64,000 bases of DNA from positions 34,596,317-34,660,316 of the forward strand of contig NC_133110.1 of NCBI RefSeq assembly GCF_022965805.1. Reading direction: 5' to 3'. The notes beneath the pieces were generated by a model. That model worked only from the letters and a program-made list of their open reading frames with translations. It was not told the DNA's origin and did not search any database. Within the stretch, counting starts at the first letter, position 1. Each line of letters opens with the position of its first letter. The DNA is from Primulina eburnea. Taxonomy: Eukaryota > Streptophyta > Magnoliopsida > Lamiales > Gesneriaceae. Positions 53,801 through 64,000 of this stretch are shown here, in pieces. Both the position numbers and the translations under genes were made by a program.

Positions 53801-55534
53801 GCAAGATTTCTTGGGGAATTCAGAGGGAAACCGAGGGAAGCTCTTGATTTTGATTAAAGATTTTGTCAATCTGTCCGTCTGTTTTTGAATCCGATTACGG
53901 TATTGAGTTCCTAGCAACACATGCTTCATTTGGACGTAAGTTTTGTTACGTTTTGAGATGTTTTGAAATATGATGTTGCTAGAATTGAATATGATTCAGA
54001 TATGGTGTTTCTGCTACCGTAGACATTATAGAATTGAAGTCAGATTAAAGAACAGATTGTTTCTGTAATTGTTATGATTTTTGGAGTTGATTTAACTGAG
54101 ATTTTATATCAGAATTGTGTTAATATTCAGAGTATGAATTATGTGGGCACAGATTATGAGTTCAGTATTATATTTGTGATGTTCAGATTGACGGGGTTAT
54201 TCAGACTTGTATTATTATACCGTCGAAACATCAGTTGATTGATATTGATCAGATTCAGTATTGATTGAGATTGATCAGACTCTGTAATTATTCAGATTGT
54301 ATTGTAATGTCGATGACATGAATTAGATTGTATCTTGTTCAGATATTGATCAGATTGTATACTGATTTGAGTATTGGTCAGAACAGATTATGTATTGAGT
54401 TATTCATTGATACAGAGTATTCGATATTGTCATTTCAGATTCGAGATGGACAGAGTTGGATACAGGTCATCGTCTTCGTCAGACCGGGACGACAATGGTA
54501 TAATGCATGTGATATTCGGGAAGTCCCAACTCAAATGAAATCTCATTTGAGTTTCCCAACAAAATCACATACTAGACTGTTGCCTATATTTTATTATGTT
54601 TATGCTTTGATTATATAATGGTATTCAAATGTATGAGATTATTGTCATATTCAGATATGAATATGATTATGCTATGTTTACAGCTTGATATTCATTGCAT
54701 TTAAGATAGGAAAGTCTTGACAGTTATTGTCAGACTTCTAGACGTTCGGTGTATCTCAACTTAGGAGCAGGTATTACTCCTATTGCCAGCCGTTGATACA
54801 GCTCGAACCGAAGTCTAGGAATAAGACGTACGGTTACCACGATCGGTTGAGTAGGTAACAGGCATTGACGTCTTATTCATCACGGGATCCCTAGAGTTAT
54901 AGTTGAGTCGAGTCTAGACATGATTTGACTAGAACTGCATGTGTTTATAGATGTGGTTTCATAGACTATGAAACCCATTATTATTGCTTTCAGTCATGAT
55001 AGCATGTGTTTATGATTTAGATTGTATATGCATGCTTATCTGATTCGAGTTGCATGTTCAGTTAGATTAGATTTCATAGATGATGAACTCTATTACTATT
55101 GTTATTGCTTTTATGCATGACAGCATGTTTCATGAATTATTATGTGTATATGCATGTTTACCATGTTTTATACTGGGATTTATTCTCACCGGAGTTATCC
55201 GGCTGTTGTCTTGTTTTGTATGTGTGCATGACAACAGGTGGGGCTGGATCAGGGTCGAGATGACGATGAGAGAAGACGAGTTAGCGTGGTGATTCCGGAC
55301 TTGTAGCAGACTTGGTTTATTACTTGAATTTAGTAATTGAACCTTAGACTTAGGTTGCACAGTATTGTACTTTTCTACTGAATTGTAGTTTTATACAGAT
55401 ATGTATATTATTTAGATGCCATTACCTTCCGCACTTGTATTTTAAAAAGAAAAATTTTTAGACCCTGTTTTATCTTAATTGATAATTAAATCCCAACGAT
55501 GATTAAGAAGATGATTAGCGTCCGGGTCCCCACA
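53415..55534 (+). mobile_element. Solo LTR, 2,120 bp, inside the copia RNase H region
   Basis: Begins TGTAATGCCCGAGAATTTAA and ends CCGGGTCCCCACA. A perfect 5-bp duplication TTGTT (53410-53414 and 55535-55539) flanks it, and the copia frame is continuous when it is removed. It has no coding interior. It holds a GC-rich palindromic array (53551-53720) followed by a (TA)n tract (53762-53798) that may be its TATA region. A CAACAGGTGGGGCTGGATCA stretch near the end is shared with the related LTR at 60136-62510. Confidence 0.9.
53551..53720. repeat. CGCCCGGGCG / CGCCCGAGCG array in the solo LTR
   Basis: Three modules of the form CGCCCGGGCG...TTTTTG.CCGCCCGAGCG, each about 55-60 bp, in which two GC-rich half-palindromes enclose a short AT-rich core. 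Confidence 0.88.
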
Positions 55535-58500
55535 TTGTTTGTGCCCGATCTCCTCCAACAACCTTTTAATCCATATTGCCTCCTTGCAAGCTTGAGTAGC
55601 TGCCATGTATTCTGCCTCTGTTGTAGATAACGCCACAACTGTCTGCAGTTTTGAAACCCAGCTTACTGCTCCTCCTGCAAGTGCAAACACATAACCTGTA
55701 GTAGATTTTCTCTTATCAGGATCACCTGCATAATCTGAATCGACAAAGCCCCTAAGTGTAAAATCCGATCCTCCATAACATAATGCAGCATTCGAGGTAC
55801 CCTTAATGTATCTAAGGATCCTCTTAACAGTGCTCCAATGCTCTCGTCCAGGATTCGCCATACACCGACTAACTGCTCCCACTGCTTGAGCAATGTCCGG
55901 TCTTGTACATATCATGGCGAACATCAAACTTCCCACTGCTGATGTATATGGTACTCGAGACATCTCCATCCTCTCTGCTTCACTGCTAGGACACATCTCG
56001 GAGGATAACTTGAAGTTAACAGGAAGAGGGTTCGAGATTGGCTTACTATCTTGCATGTTGAAGCGTTGCAAGACTTTCTTCAAATAATTTTTCTGGGAAA
56101 GCCAAATCTTTCTGTTACTTCTGTCTCGGTGAACTTGCATCCCTAGAATCTTGTTTGCTGGTCCCAAGTCCTTCATATCAAATTCCCTAGCCAACTGTGC
56201 CTTCAATCCTTGGACCTGATCTTTATTGGGGCCTGCTACCAACATGTCGTCCACATACAACAGCAAAATAATATAATCATCACCAGACCTCTTGAAATAC
56301 GTACAAGGGTCTGCACTCAGTCTGTTGTATCCAAGGCTCGTGATATAGGAATCAAATCTCTTGTACCAACACCTCGGCGCCTGTTTGAGACCGTACAGAG
56401 ATTTCTTCAACCTGCAAACCAAGTTCTCTTTGCCTTTTTCCGCAAAACCTTCTGGCTGGAGCATATAGATTTCTTCTTCAAGATCTCCATGAAGAAACGC
56501 CGTTTTTACATCTAGCTGTTCTAGATGTAGGTCAAACACCGCACACAATGCCAACACTACTCTGACTGTTGTAAGCCGAACCACAGGAGAAAATATCTCA
56601 TTGAAGTCAATGCCTTCTTTCTGAGCATACCTTTTTACTACCAATCTAGCACGATACCGTTCCACTTGATTATTGCCATCTCGCTTGATATTATAGACCC
56701 ATCTGTTACCGATGGATTTCCTCCCTCGTGGTAGTGTAACAAGATCCCAAGTTTTATTCCTGTCTAATGCCTCCAATTCTTCTTGCATTGCTATCATCCA
56801 CAAAGATACATCCGAGCTTTGAGTAGCCTCGTGGAAACTCGATGGCTCACCATCTTCTGATAATAGACAATATGCAATGTTGCTTTCAGTGACATAATCT
56901 GAAAGCCAACCTGGTGGTCTTCTGTCTCGAGTTGACTGCCTCACATTGGAAACCTCAGACTCAACTTGTACTTGTTCTTCGTGCTCTGGTACTGCTTCAC
57001 AAGAAATTTGACCTTCGTCTGTCTTATTTTCTACCTGAAAAATAGTAGTTTCTGAATTCTGTGTGCCTTTGTCTCCCTTTACTTTATCTTCCTCGAAGAT
57101 AACATCCTTGCTGATGACAAGCTTGTGAACAGTAGGATCCCACAAGCGAAACCCCTTTACTCCATCAGCATAACCCAAGAAGATACATTTTCTGGATTTC
57201 GAATCCAACTTCGATCTTTCTTGCTCATTGTACAGAACGTATACCGGACTTCCAAATGTATGCAAATGAGAATAATCTGTCGGCTTCCCGGTCCACATCT
57301 CTATCGGAGTCTTCAGATCAATCGCCACTGAAGGAGAACGATTGATAATATAACAAGCGGTTTTGACTGCTTCTGCCCAAAATGACTTTTCTAGACCTGC
57401 AGTCCTCAACATAGCTCTTGTTCTGTCCAACAAGGTCCTGTTCATCCGCTCCGCCACTCCATTCTGTTGATGTGTGTAAGCCGTCGTGAACTGTCTCTTG
57501 ATGCCTTCATGTTGACAAAATTCATCAAACTCGTCACTGGTATATTCTCCTCCATTGTCAGTCCTCAGACACTTGATTTTCTTTTCAGAATCAAGTTCAA
57601 CCCGCGCTTTGAAATCTTTGAAGATCTGGAAAACATCTGATTTTTTCTTGATTGGATACACCCAACATCTCCTAGAGAAATCATCAATGAACGAGACAAA
57701 GTATCTCGCTCCTCCTAGGGATACAACCGGTGCTTGCCAAACATCCGAATGAATCAGCTCTAATATGCTTTTGCTCCTGGCAGTAGAAGTGCCAAACTTT
57801 AATCTGTGTTGTTTACTGGTAACACAGTGCTCACAAAGGATAGTGACACTTTTGTAAGTCCCGGCAGCAGCTTCCGTTCTGAGAGAATTTTCAACCCTCG
57901 TTCTGACATATGCCCGAGCTTTCTATGCCATAACACCGTTAATTCTTCTCTTGAACCAATTGATGCAACAGCTAGTTCTGCCTCTTTGTGTGTTTCTCCC
58001 AAAAGAACATACAGATTTGCAGCAACTTTTTCCGCCTTCATAACCACAAGCGCGCCTTTCACTATTTTCATGATCACGTTCTCGATCCGAGTTTTGCACC
58101 CGATGTCATCCAATTGCCCCAAAGACAAAAGATTTTTCGTCAGTCCTTTCACATGTCGTACCTCCTGTATGGTGCGAATGGTGCCATCAAACATTTTAAT
58201 TTTGATAGTACCGACCCCAGCGATTTCCAAGGCATGATCATTTCCCATGAATACAGATCCTCCTGAGACTGGTTCATAATGATCAAACCATTCTCTCCGA
58301 GACGTCATATGCCACGTCGCTCCTGAATCCATTATCCATGTGTCACAAAATTTGTGCCTGCCTTCCGCAATTGTTGCTGCTTCGCTGAATAATATTTCAC
58401 CACTGCCTGAAGTACTGGCCACATTTCCTTGAGAACTTTTATCGATACTCGTACACTCTTTCTTGAAGTGCCCTTTACCGCCACATTTAAAGCAGTAAAT

Positions 58501-59329
58501 ATTTTTCTTCTTACTTCTCGAATTTGATCTACCTCGTCTTTGGCTCCCACTGGAGTCACGGTCCATGAATCTTCCTCTTATCATCGGCAAAGCCTCTGCC
58601 TGCTTCGAAGTTACCAACCTGTCTTCCTTATTCTTGCGCCGGCTTTCTTCTCCGAGAGCCGCAGTTAAGACATCGTCGAATCTTAGAAAGCCCATAAGAA
58701 TATTGTTGGTAATGTTGATGATAAGTTGATCGTATGAATCTGGTAGACTTTGAAGTAGAAGTTCCGCACGTTCATTTTCCCCTATTTTATGCCCCATGGA
58801 AGTGAGTTGGGCAAATAGAGTATTTAGTGTGTTGATATGGTCGGTCATCGATGAAGATTCCGCCATCCGAAGAGTATAAAGCCTTCTCTTTAGGAAAATC
58901 ATATTGTGTAGGGACTTGACCTCGTACATCTTTGTCAGAGTATCCCAAATAACTTTGGCTGTTTTTATCTCAGAGATACTTGACAAAACTTCGTCAGCTA
59001 TAGCCAAGTGTAAATTGGCAACAGCATTATCATTCATCTCGTTCCACTTTCTATCATCTGTAATCTCCATCGGTCTATCTCCAATAGCCGCCAAGCAATT
59101 CTCCTTTCTTAAAACTGCTTGTATCTTTATTTTCCACAGCATAAAATTGCTTCCATTGAACTTTGCTATCTCGTACCTTCCCGCCATTATGTCTACGACA
59201 ATTTTAGTAGACCGGACAAAATAATCCCGCCTTAAATAAAAAATCTCAAAAAATCTTTTCTGATGTGGAAGATCAGTCTAGGCTGCAACCACAGAGCATA
59301 CTCAGAATCTTAAGAAATTTTAAACCAAG

Positions 59330-59343
59330 GCTCTGATACCACT
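59330..59343 (-). other. Primer-binding site of the copia element
   Basis: AGTGGTATCAGAGC on the minus strand, adjacent to the 5' LTR; complementary to initiator methionine tRNA. Confidence 0.9.
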
Positions 59344-59780
59344 TGTTGGTCCCACGTGCGGAATTTGAGATAATAAAAGCCGAAAATAAAGAATAAACTG
59401 GACACCGAGATTTACGTGGAAAACCCCTAAAAATTATTAGGGTAAAAACCACGGGCAAGATGAAAAGAATTTCCACTATAATATTTTGTGGTGTACAACT
59501 CACTCACTGTGTTTCCAAAGAGAACACACACTCTCTTAATACAGGAGAACAAACACCTCACAAATATTATAGAACAAGCACTCAAATGCTTATAAGATGA
59601 GAGAAAACTCGAAGAAGGGATGATTTCAGAATGAAGGGGGGGAGCTCTATTTATAGAGCCCCTGACCGTGTGAACACGCGTTAAAAACGCGTTATCTGAA
59701 TTTCCAGGAAATATCCGATGCATTGCATAGCCACGCGTTTTTTTTTCATTTAATGGTCCCCCCATCAATTTCTGCCGACA
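59344..59780 (-). repeat. 5' LTR of the copia element
   Basis: 437 bp, almost identical to 52655-53090. The differences seen are GTGGTA/GTGGTG, CACACG/CACGCG and one T in a T-run. Confidence 0.93.
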
Positions 59781-59785
59781 CTCCC

Positions 59786-60130
59786 TAGTAGTGTATATTT
59801 TTAGTAGTCGGCTTGACCATCAGAACCACTCATAAAAAAGCGGTTGACGTCAAAAGTAAGTATCATACAACACCACATATGAGTCTTGGTTCCATGAGCT
59901 CTCGAGCTTGGTTAGATGTATATATTATTAGCTCGTCTCCTGGATAACAATCCATAAAAATATGTTAGGACTTAGAAACAATTATTCTCTTTTAAATAAT
60001 TTATAATTTTAGTAAACAACTAATTTTGGATAGCATGAAAATTATCGTAGAGTTCTATATAGATTTTTGGAGAAACTTTGATCTTTTCAATTGATAGCCT
60101 CTCAATAAATATTGAGATCGAAACAATTAT
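59786..60130. other. Short spacer between the copia element and a solo LTR
   Basis: No gene. Contains ATACAACACCACATATGAGT at 59865, similar to DNA just left of the copia element. Confidence 0.5.
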
Positions 60131-60767
60131 AATATTGTGGAGACACGGACGCTAATTCATTCCTTAATCTCTGTTAGTAATATTTAATCATTTATAATAA
60201 ACAGAGTCTAAATTTTTTTTTTAAAATACAAAGCGGAAACGTAATGTAATTCAATTCAAATTACATATTAAACATAACATACAATTATTGTATTATCTAC
60301 AATAACTCAATTAGGTTCAACTACATATCGGTACTGAATCCTAAGCTGCTTTTGAAGCCCGGATCTCCACGCTATCTAGTCCAGCCTCGTTCTCTTCTTG
60401 ACCCTGATCCTATTCCACCTGTTGCCATGCATACATACAAAACAAGACAACAGCCGGATACTCCGGTAAGAATTACATTCTCCGTATAAACCATGCATAC
60501 ATGCAGTCATATAAATCATATAAAAGCATATAACAAACCTTCATAACATGTAACCGAATCAGAAACATGAATTAATATCAAGAATAATTCATATTCTAAA
60601 CATGTACCAAAATCAGGAACAACGATAGGCATGTACCATATTCATGAACATAAATTAACATCAATCAATATAAATCGATATAACTGTCACTTAGACTCGT
60701 GACTCTACGTTTTAGACTAGACTTCATCCTAGCCTAGGGATCCCGATTCCAAATGTTGGCATTCCAT

Positions 60768-61018
60768 ATCGATCACCAGTAATAGAAGAAAGTCTGATTC
60801 TATCCACAGCGATATGGCATCGATCACCAGTAATAGAAAAAGCTCTGATTATATCCACATCGAGATAATATCGATCACCAGTAATAGAAGAAGCTCTGAT
60901 TCTATCCACATCGATATAACATCGATCACCAGTAATAGAAAAAGCTCCGACTATCCACATCGATACGGTATCGATCACCAGTAATAGAAAAAGCTCTAAT
61001 TCTATCCACGTCGATAGC
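60768..61018. repeat. 51-bp tandem repeat (five units) in the solo LTR
   Basis: ATCGATCACCAGTAATAGAA recurs at 60768, 60819, 60870, 60921 and 60970 (spacing 51, 51, 51 and 49), each followed by GCTCTGATTCTATCCACATC-like DNA. Confidence 0.93.
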
Positions 61019-61977
61019 CAAACATCCGGTGACAGACTTTGGCACTAACGCCAATACACTATCTTGTGACATCGTGCAATGTGTCCGTGGCGATCCCGCC
61101 ACTATCAGGTACTTCTGTCACAAGATTACTCGTCTAATACCTGCTATCTATCAATCAAGAAGACAAGCATATCAATTCATTTATTGCAAATATCTATGCA
61201 ATAAAATAAAGTATGTGGTTTAGGGAAACTCGAGTCAAACCTCACTCGAGTTGTGCAATCCCAACTCCACATTAATTTATATCTTTATCTTCTCGGTCTG
61301 ACGAAAACGAAGTTCCGAAGTCAATTCTGTCCATTTTCAATTTGATAATAACAATATCGAACAGACACAATATCAGTATGTAACTCCGTTCAAAACCTGT
61401 TCTGATCAATACTCAAGTCAAAACATAATCTGCTCAATGCCAATCGACATATGGTACCACCATACAATCTCAACCAATACCGAATCTGATCAATATCAAT
61501 TTACGGATGTTTCGACGGCATAACAATACAGTCACGATAACCTCGTCAGTCCAAACATCACAAATATAATACCAGACTTTGAAATCAGTATCAGTATGAC
61601 TCATCATTTCAATAACAATACAAATCTGATATGAAATCTCAGTCAAATCGACTCTAAAAATCATAACAATTATATCCATAATTTGTTTTTCGATCTGACT
61701 TCAATTCTACGATGTCTAATCTATCAAGAACATCATATATGAATTCTATTCAATTCCATTAACATCATAATTTCAAACGATATCTAAACGTAACAAAACT
61801 TACGTCCAGTTGTAGCCTGCGTCGATAGGAACTCAGTGTTGTGCTCAGATTTCAATTCAAACGGGCGGATCGTTCGCAATTCCAAAATCAGAATTTGAAT
61901 CGTTTATTCGTTTCTTTTCTTTTCCTTACTGATATTTACGTTTGTATGTATGTGTATATATATATATATATACACAT

Positions 61978-62340
61978 ATCTCGCGCATGCATCAGGGCAA
62001 GTGGCATCTTTCCGTTCTGCATGACTCGCGCATATGCACGCTCAAAATCCGCGCATATGCGCCGGAAGCCTTATTCGGCTACTGGATTACTCACGCATAT
62101 GCGCGCACTAACATCGCGCATATGCGCGAGACCTACTGTCTCCGCATACATTAACTCACGCATATGCGCGCCTTCTGCCGCGCATGTGCGCCAACCTTTC
62201 TGCCCTGCTCGCACATGTGCGCCGTTCACGTCGCGCAAATGCGCCGAGCACTTCCTTAGGCTACTGGACACGTCGCGCATATGCGCGGAGTCTTCTGTCA
62301 AAACCGCGCATGTGTGTGCACCAACTCGCGCATGTGCGCG
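61978..62340. repeat. CGCGCATATGCGCG palindrome array in the solo LTR
   Basis: About a dozen CGCGCATATGCGC or CGCGCATGTGCG words in alternating arrangement, 20-45 bp apart. In the LTR's own orientation the array lies just upstream of the (TA)n tract, as the CGCCCGGGCG array does in the sister LTR. The overlapping long ORFs are by-products. Confidence 0.9.
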
Positions 62341-62515
62341 TATGGCATTTCCTTCACACATATTTCGCGTCTGTTCTCGTCTTTCCCGGTCCACTCCGGT
62401 CCGTCTATAATCTTTTCAATTAATCAAGAACTCATCCCAGAATAATCTCAGATTACGGTAAATATACCCAAATAATTTCAATTACGGTAATCAAATTCTC
62501 GGGCATTACTAATAT

Positions 62516-63436
62516 GCTATGGAAATCATTAATTTATCGATTTATGCATATTATATTACAAAATTCTCTATTTACACTAAATTATAGTTGAATTGGGGTC
62601 GTGTGTTAGTGAGTTAATACGATCTTGAATATTTTTCAAAAAAATTTATTAATATTATATATATTTTAAAACAAGCTAATATTATTGAAATTTAAAATAC
62701 CATATAAGGTACTTAGTCGTACATGCTAGATATTGTATAAAATATTTAATTTAATAAAAGTGAAAAATCCTTCAGTCTTCAACATATTATCAGTAAGTAT
62801 TTAATATGAAGATTATTATTAGATAAAAAAAAATCGAAATAAAATTTGTAAATATTTTTTGCAAACTTGATTGCATTGGAACATGTTATAGAAGAAGGAA
62901 TATATGTGACAATATAATAAATATTATTATTTTGTGTGTATATGTGTATTACTCTTTGTATTTTTTATAATTATTAATTTGAAACATTCATTTTTGTCCC
63001 CAGATTAATATTTGCCAAATATTTTTTTTATTTAAATAGTTTTTTTAACAGGTAATAATTGAATATTCACCCCAATCTTTTATATTCTGTGGCACGCGAC
63101 ATGTGCTGTATTAAATATTTTTGTATTTGATATTTTTTGTGTAAAAATTATATATTATTTTAGTTATGACATGATATTTATAAATTAGTTATTAGATAAA
63201 TTAGAGATCAAATGAAGAAAATCGAAAGGAGACAGAGAGAGATACAAAAATTATTAATTAAGTCACACCAATAAAATTAACCTACAAATATTATAAAGGA
63301 TAAAATAGTAAAGAAACTTCCTTGTCATATTAACATACCAAATTTAGTTAGCATGATGTGATCAAATTTCAGAAATATCAGTCATTTTCCTACATTGTGC
63401 TAATACGACGATGATATGCGTCAAATGCCACATAAG
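62516..63436. other. AT-rich intergenic DNA
   Basis: No gene or repeat family recognised. Confidence 0.5.
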
Positions 63437-63441
63437 CTCTT

Positions 63442-63580
63442 TGTTGGACGCAATAATTATCTATGTTTGGTAGAGCGATCGAACCGTGGTGCTTAAGCTG
63501 CTGTGCAGTTTAAAAGATTTGAGTTGCACCATTACTACTAGCTATAGCTTTTGGTAAAACGGTAAGCATTCGGTCCTACA
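63442..63580 (+). mobile_element. Solo LTR of the first TRIM family
   Basis: 139 bp, TGTTGGACGCAATAATTATC to CGGTCCTACA, closely matching the terminal repeats at 5219-5357 and 5430-5567. A perfect 5-bp duplication CTCTT flanks it (63437-63441 and 63581-63585). Confidence 0.92.
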
Positions 63581-63891
63581 CTCTTTCATCGTAATGGATT
63601 TCAAAAATATTTTTTTAAAAAAAAACTCGATTTGTCTTCCATACATTTCTAATGTAAATAAAATATTTGGCAACATGGTTTGAAATATTCATATGGGACA
63701 ATATGAAGGGAGTGAAAATCATTGACAGAGTGACCATATATATCTATCCCCTCGATGTGGATTGGGGGGTTTATCATTTGATTTTGGAAATATCTCAATG
63801 GAGCTGAATGAATTCGATAATTGGTTGGGTTGCCTTAATTAATTTGGTGAGAAATCAATTATTTCTTGCCTTTGAATTACGCGTGCATAGT

Positions 63892-64000
63892 ATTTAAGAG
63901 TGGTCCCATGTCTTAATCTGTGAGACGGGTAAACCCAACAATATTCACAATAAAAAATAATACTCTTAGTATAAAAAGTAATAATTTTTCATTGATGACC
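63892..64000 (+). mobile_element. MITE of the GTGAGACCGTCTCAC family, cut by the window end
   Basis: GAGTGGTCCCATG joins directly to TCTTAATCTGTGAGACGGG, so about 20 bp of the first terminal palindrome is deleted. It continues to TTTCATTGATGACC at the window end. Confidence 0.8.

Larger units (their letters stand above)
53167..59187 (-). pseudogene. Ty1/copia gag-pol, one frame change and one insertion
   Basis: The first part (59187-57799) starts MAGRYEIAKFNGSNFMLWKI and holds gag, the zinc knuckle CFKCGGKGHFKKEC, the protease site WIMDSGATWHMT and the start of integrase (LWHRKLGHMSERGL). A single-base frame change lies near 57842. The frame then carries on through the integrase core (LRTDNGGEYTSDEF, THQQNGVAERMNR), reverse transcriptase (WVYNIKRDGNNQVERYRARL, LLLYVDDMLVAG) and RNase H (VDSDYAGDPDKRKSTTGYVF, ALSTTEAEYMAATQA). 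The solo LTR 53415-55534 interrupts it after EEIGHKQ. The tail (53412-53167) has LFCDSQSALHIARNPAFHS and ends GLAET. Apart from these two lesions all domains look complete, in line with the young LTRs. Confidence 0.93.
52655..59780 (-). mobile_element. Young Ty1/copia retrotransposon (minus strand), 7.1 kb including a later insertion
   Basis: LTRs of 436 and 437 bp (52655-53090 and 59344-59780) differ by about two substitutions and one T indel by eye. A perfect 5-bp duplication CTCCC flanks the element (52650-52654 and 59781-59785). On the minus strand TGGTATCAGAGCC lies next to the 5' LTR (59343-59330), the methionine-tRNA primer-binding site. CCAAGTGGGAGAAA (53104-53091) is the polypurine tract before the 3' LTR. 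Domain order gag, protease, integrase, reverse transcriptase, RNase H defines Ty1/copia. A 2.12-kb solo LTR splits the RNase H part. Tork-like by general look of the integrase and polymerase, not proven. Confidence 0.95.
60136..62510 (-). mobile_element. Solo LTR, 2,375 bp, minus orientation, related to 53415-55534
   Basis: Its left end TGTGGAGACACGGACGCTAA matches the reverse complement of the right end of the 53415-55534 LTR. Its right end CTCGGGCATTACT matches the reverse complement of TGTAATGCCCGAG. A perfect 5-bp duplication AATAT flanks it (60131-60135 and 62511-62515). The last base is changed, so the canonical CA end is lost. Inside are a 51-bp tandem repeat (60768-61018) and a GC-rich palindromic array (61978-62340) next to a (TA)n tract (61957-61974). 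Confidence 0.88.

Noticed and set aside
61978..62340. Repeated CGCGCATATGCGCG words as a CRISPR array or protein-coding ORF (189 codons)
   Set aside because: Spacing is irregular, words vary, and the array lies inside a solo LTR. The ORF content is repeat translation.
1..64000. tRNA or rRNA genes
   Set aside because: None recognised. The tRNA-like words seen (TGGTATCAGAGC and similar) are retroelement primer-binding sites.

Overview
This is a plant nuclear (eudicot) window. The signs are an AT-rich background, spliced GT-AG genes, an NAC transcription factor, and nested LTR retrotransposons, TRIMs, MITEs and a CACTA transposon. The repeat style, especially the many ~180-bp elements carrying GTGAGACCGTCTCAC, resembles Lamiales genomes, but I cannot fix the species. 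About two thirds of the window is transposon-derived. Only three host genes look intact, all on the minus strand: an NAC transcription factor (27101-29251), a small GC-rich uncharacterised protein (45849-46718) and a four-exon DUF3537/gustatory-receptor-like membrane protein (48122-50393).

Layout. 1-1318: ~0.5-kb tandem repeats. 1490-4585: a large inverted repeat interrupted by a 2.2-kb CACTA element with TAC target duplication and a three-exon Transposase_24-like gene. 5219-5567: a complete TRIM. 6607-7628: an hAT-like element. About 7740-13640: a decayed minus-strand Ty1/copia element broken by a 2.05-kb solo LTR, a second TRIM and a 1.18-kb solo LTR, each with a 5-bp target duplication.

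14369-26113 is an 11.7-kb Tat-like Ty3/gypsy element with GAAAC target duplication. Its sense gag-pol is broken and lacks the nucleocapsid part. Between pol and the 3' LTR it carries a six-unit 102-bp array and then three antisense transcription units. The first is a spliced gene of the putative-gypsy-transposon (PF04195-like) type; the other two encode small paralogous proteins. Each has its own TATA box, related upstream DNA, and in two cases an upstream array of 36-bp repeats. This antisense module is the most unusual system in the window.

26312-29251 holds an NAC pseudogene facing the NAC gene. 32878-44154 is a chromovirus (Ty3/gypsy with integrase chromodomain) with an extra coiled-coil ORF upstream of gag. 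A 2.84-kb solo LTR interrupts its pol. The solo LTR at 12379-13557 belongs to the same chromovirus family. 44155-52650 holds two host genes among MITEs with 9-bp target duplications, one nested inside another. 52655-59780 is a young minus-strand Ty1/copia element (LTRs about 99.5% identical by eye), split in its RNase H region by a 2.12-kb solo LTR. A relative of that solo LTR lies at 60136-62510. The window ends with a solo LTR of the first TRIM family and a truncated MITE.

Relative ages by eye from LTR pairs: copia 52655-59780 (about 3 differences in 437 bp), then Tat (about 5 in 713), then the chromovirus (roughly 18 in 1180). All coordinates, junctions and identities were read by eye; no alignment or search was run.
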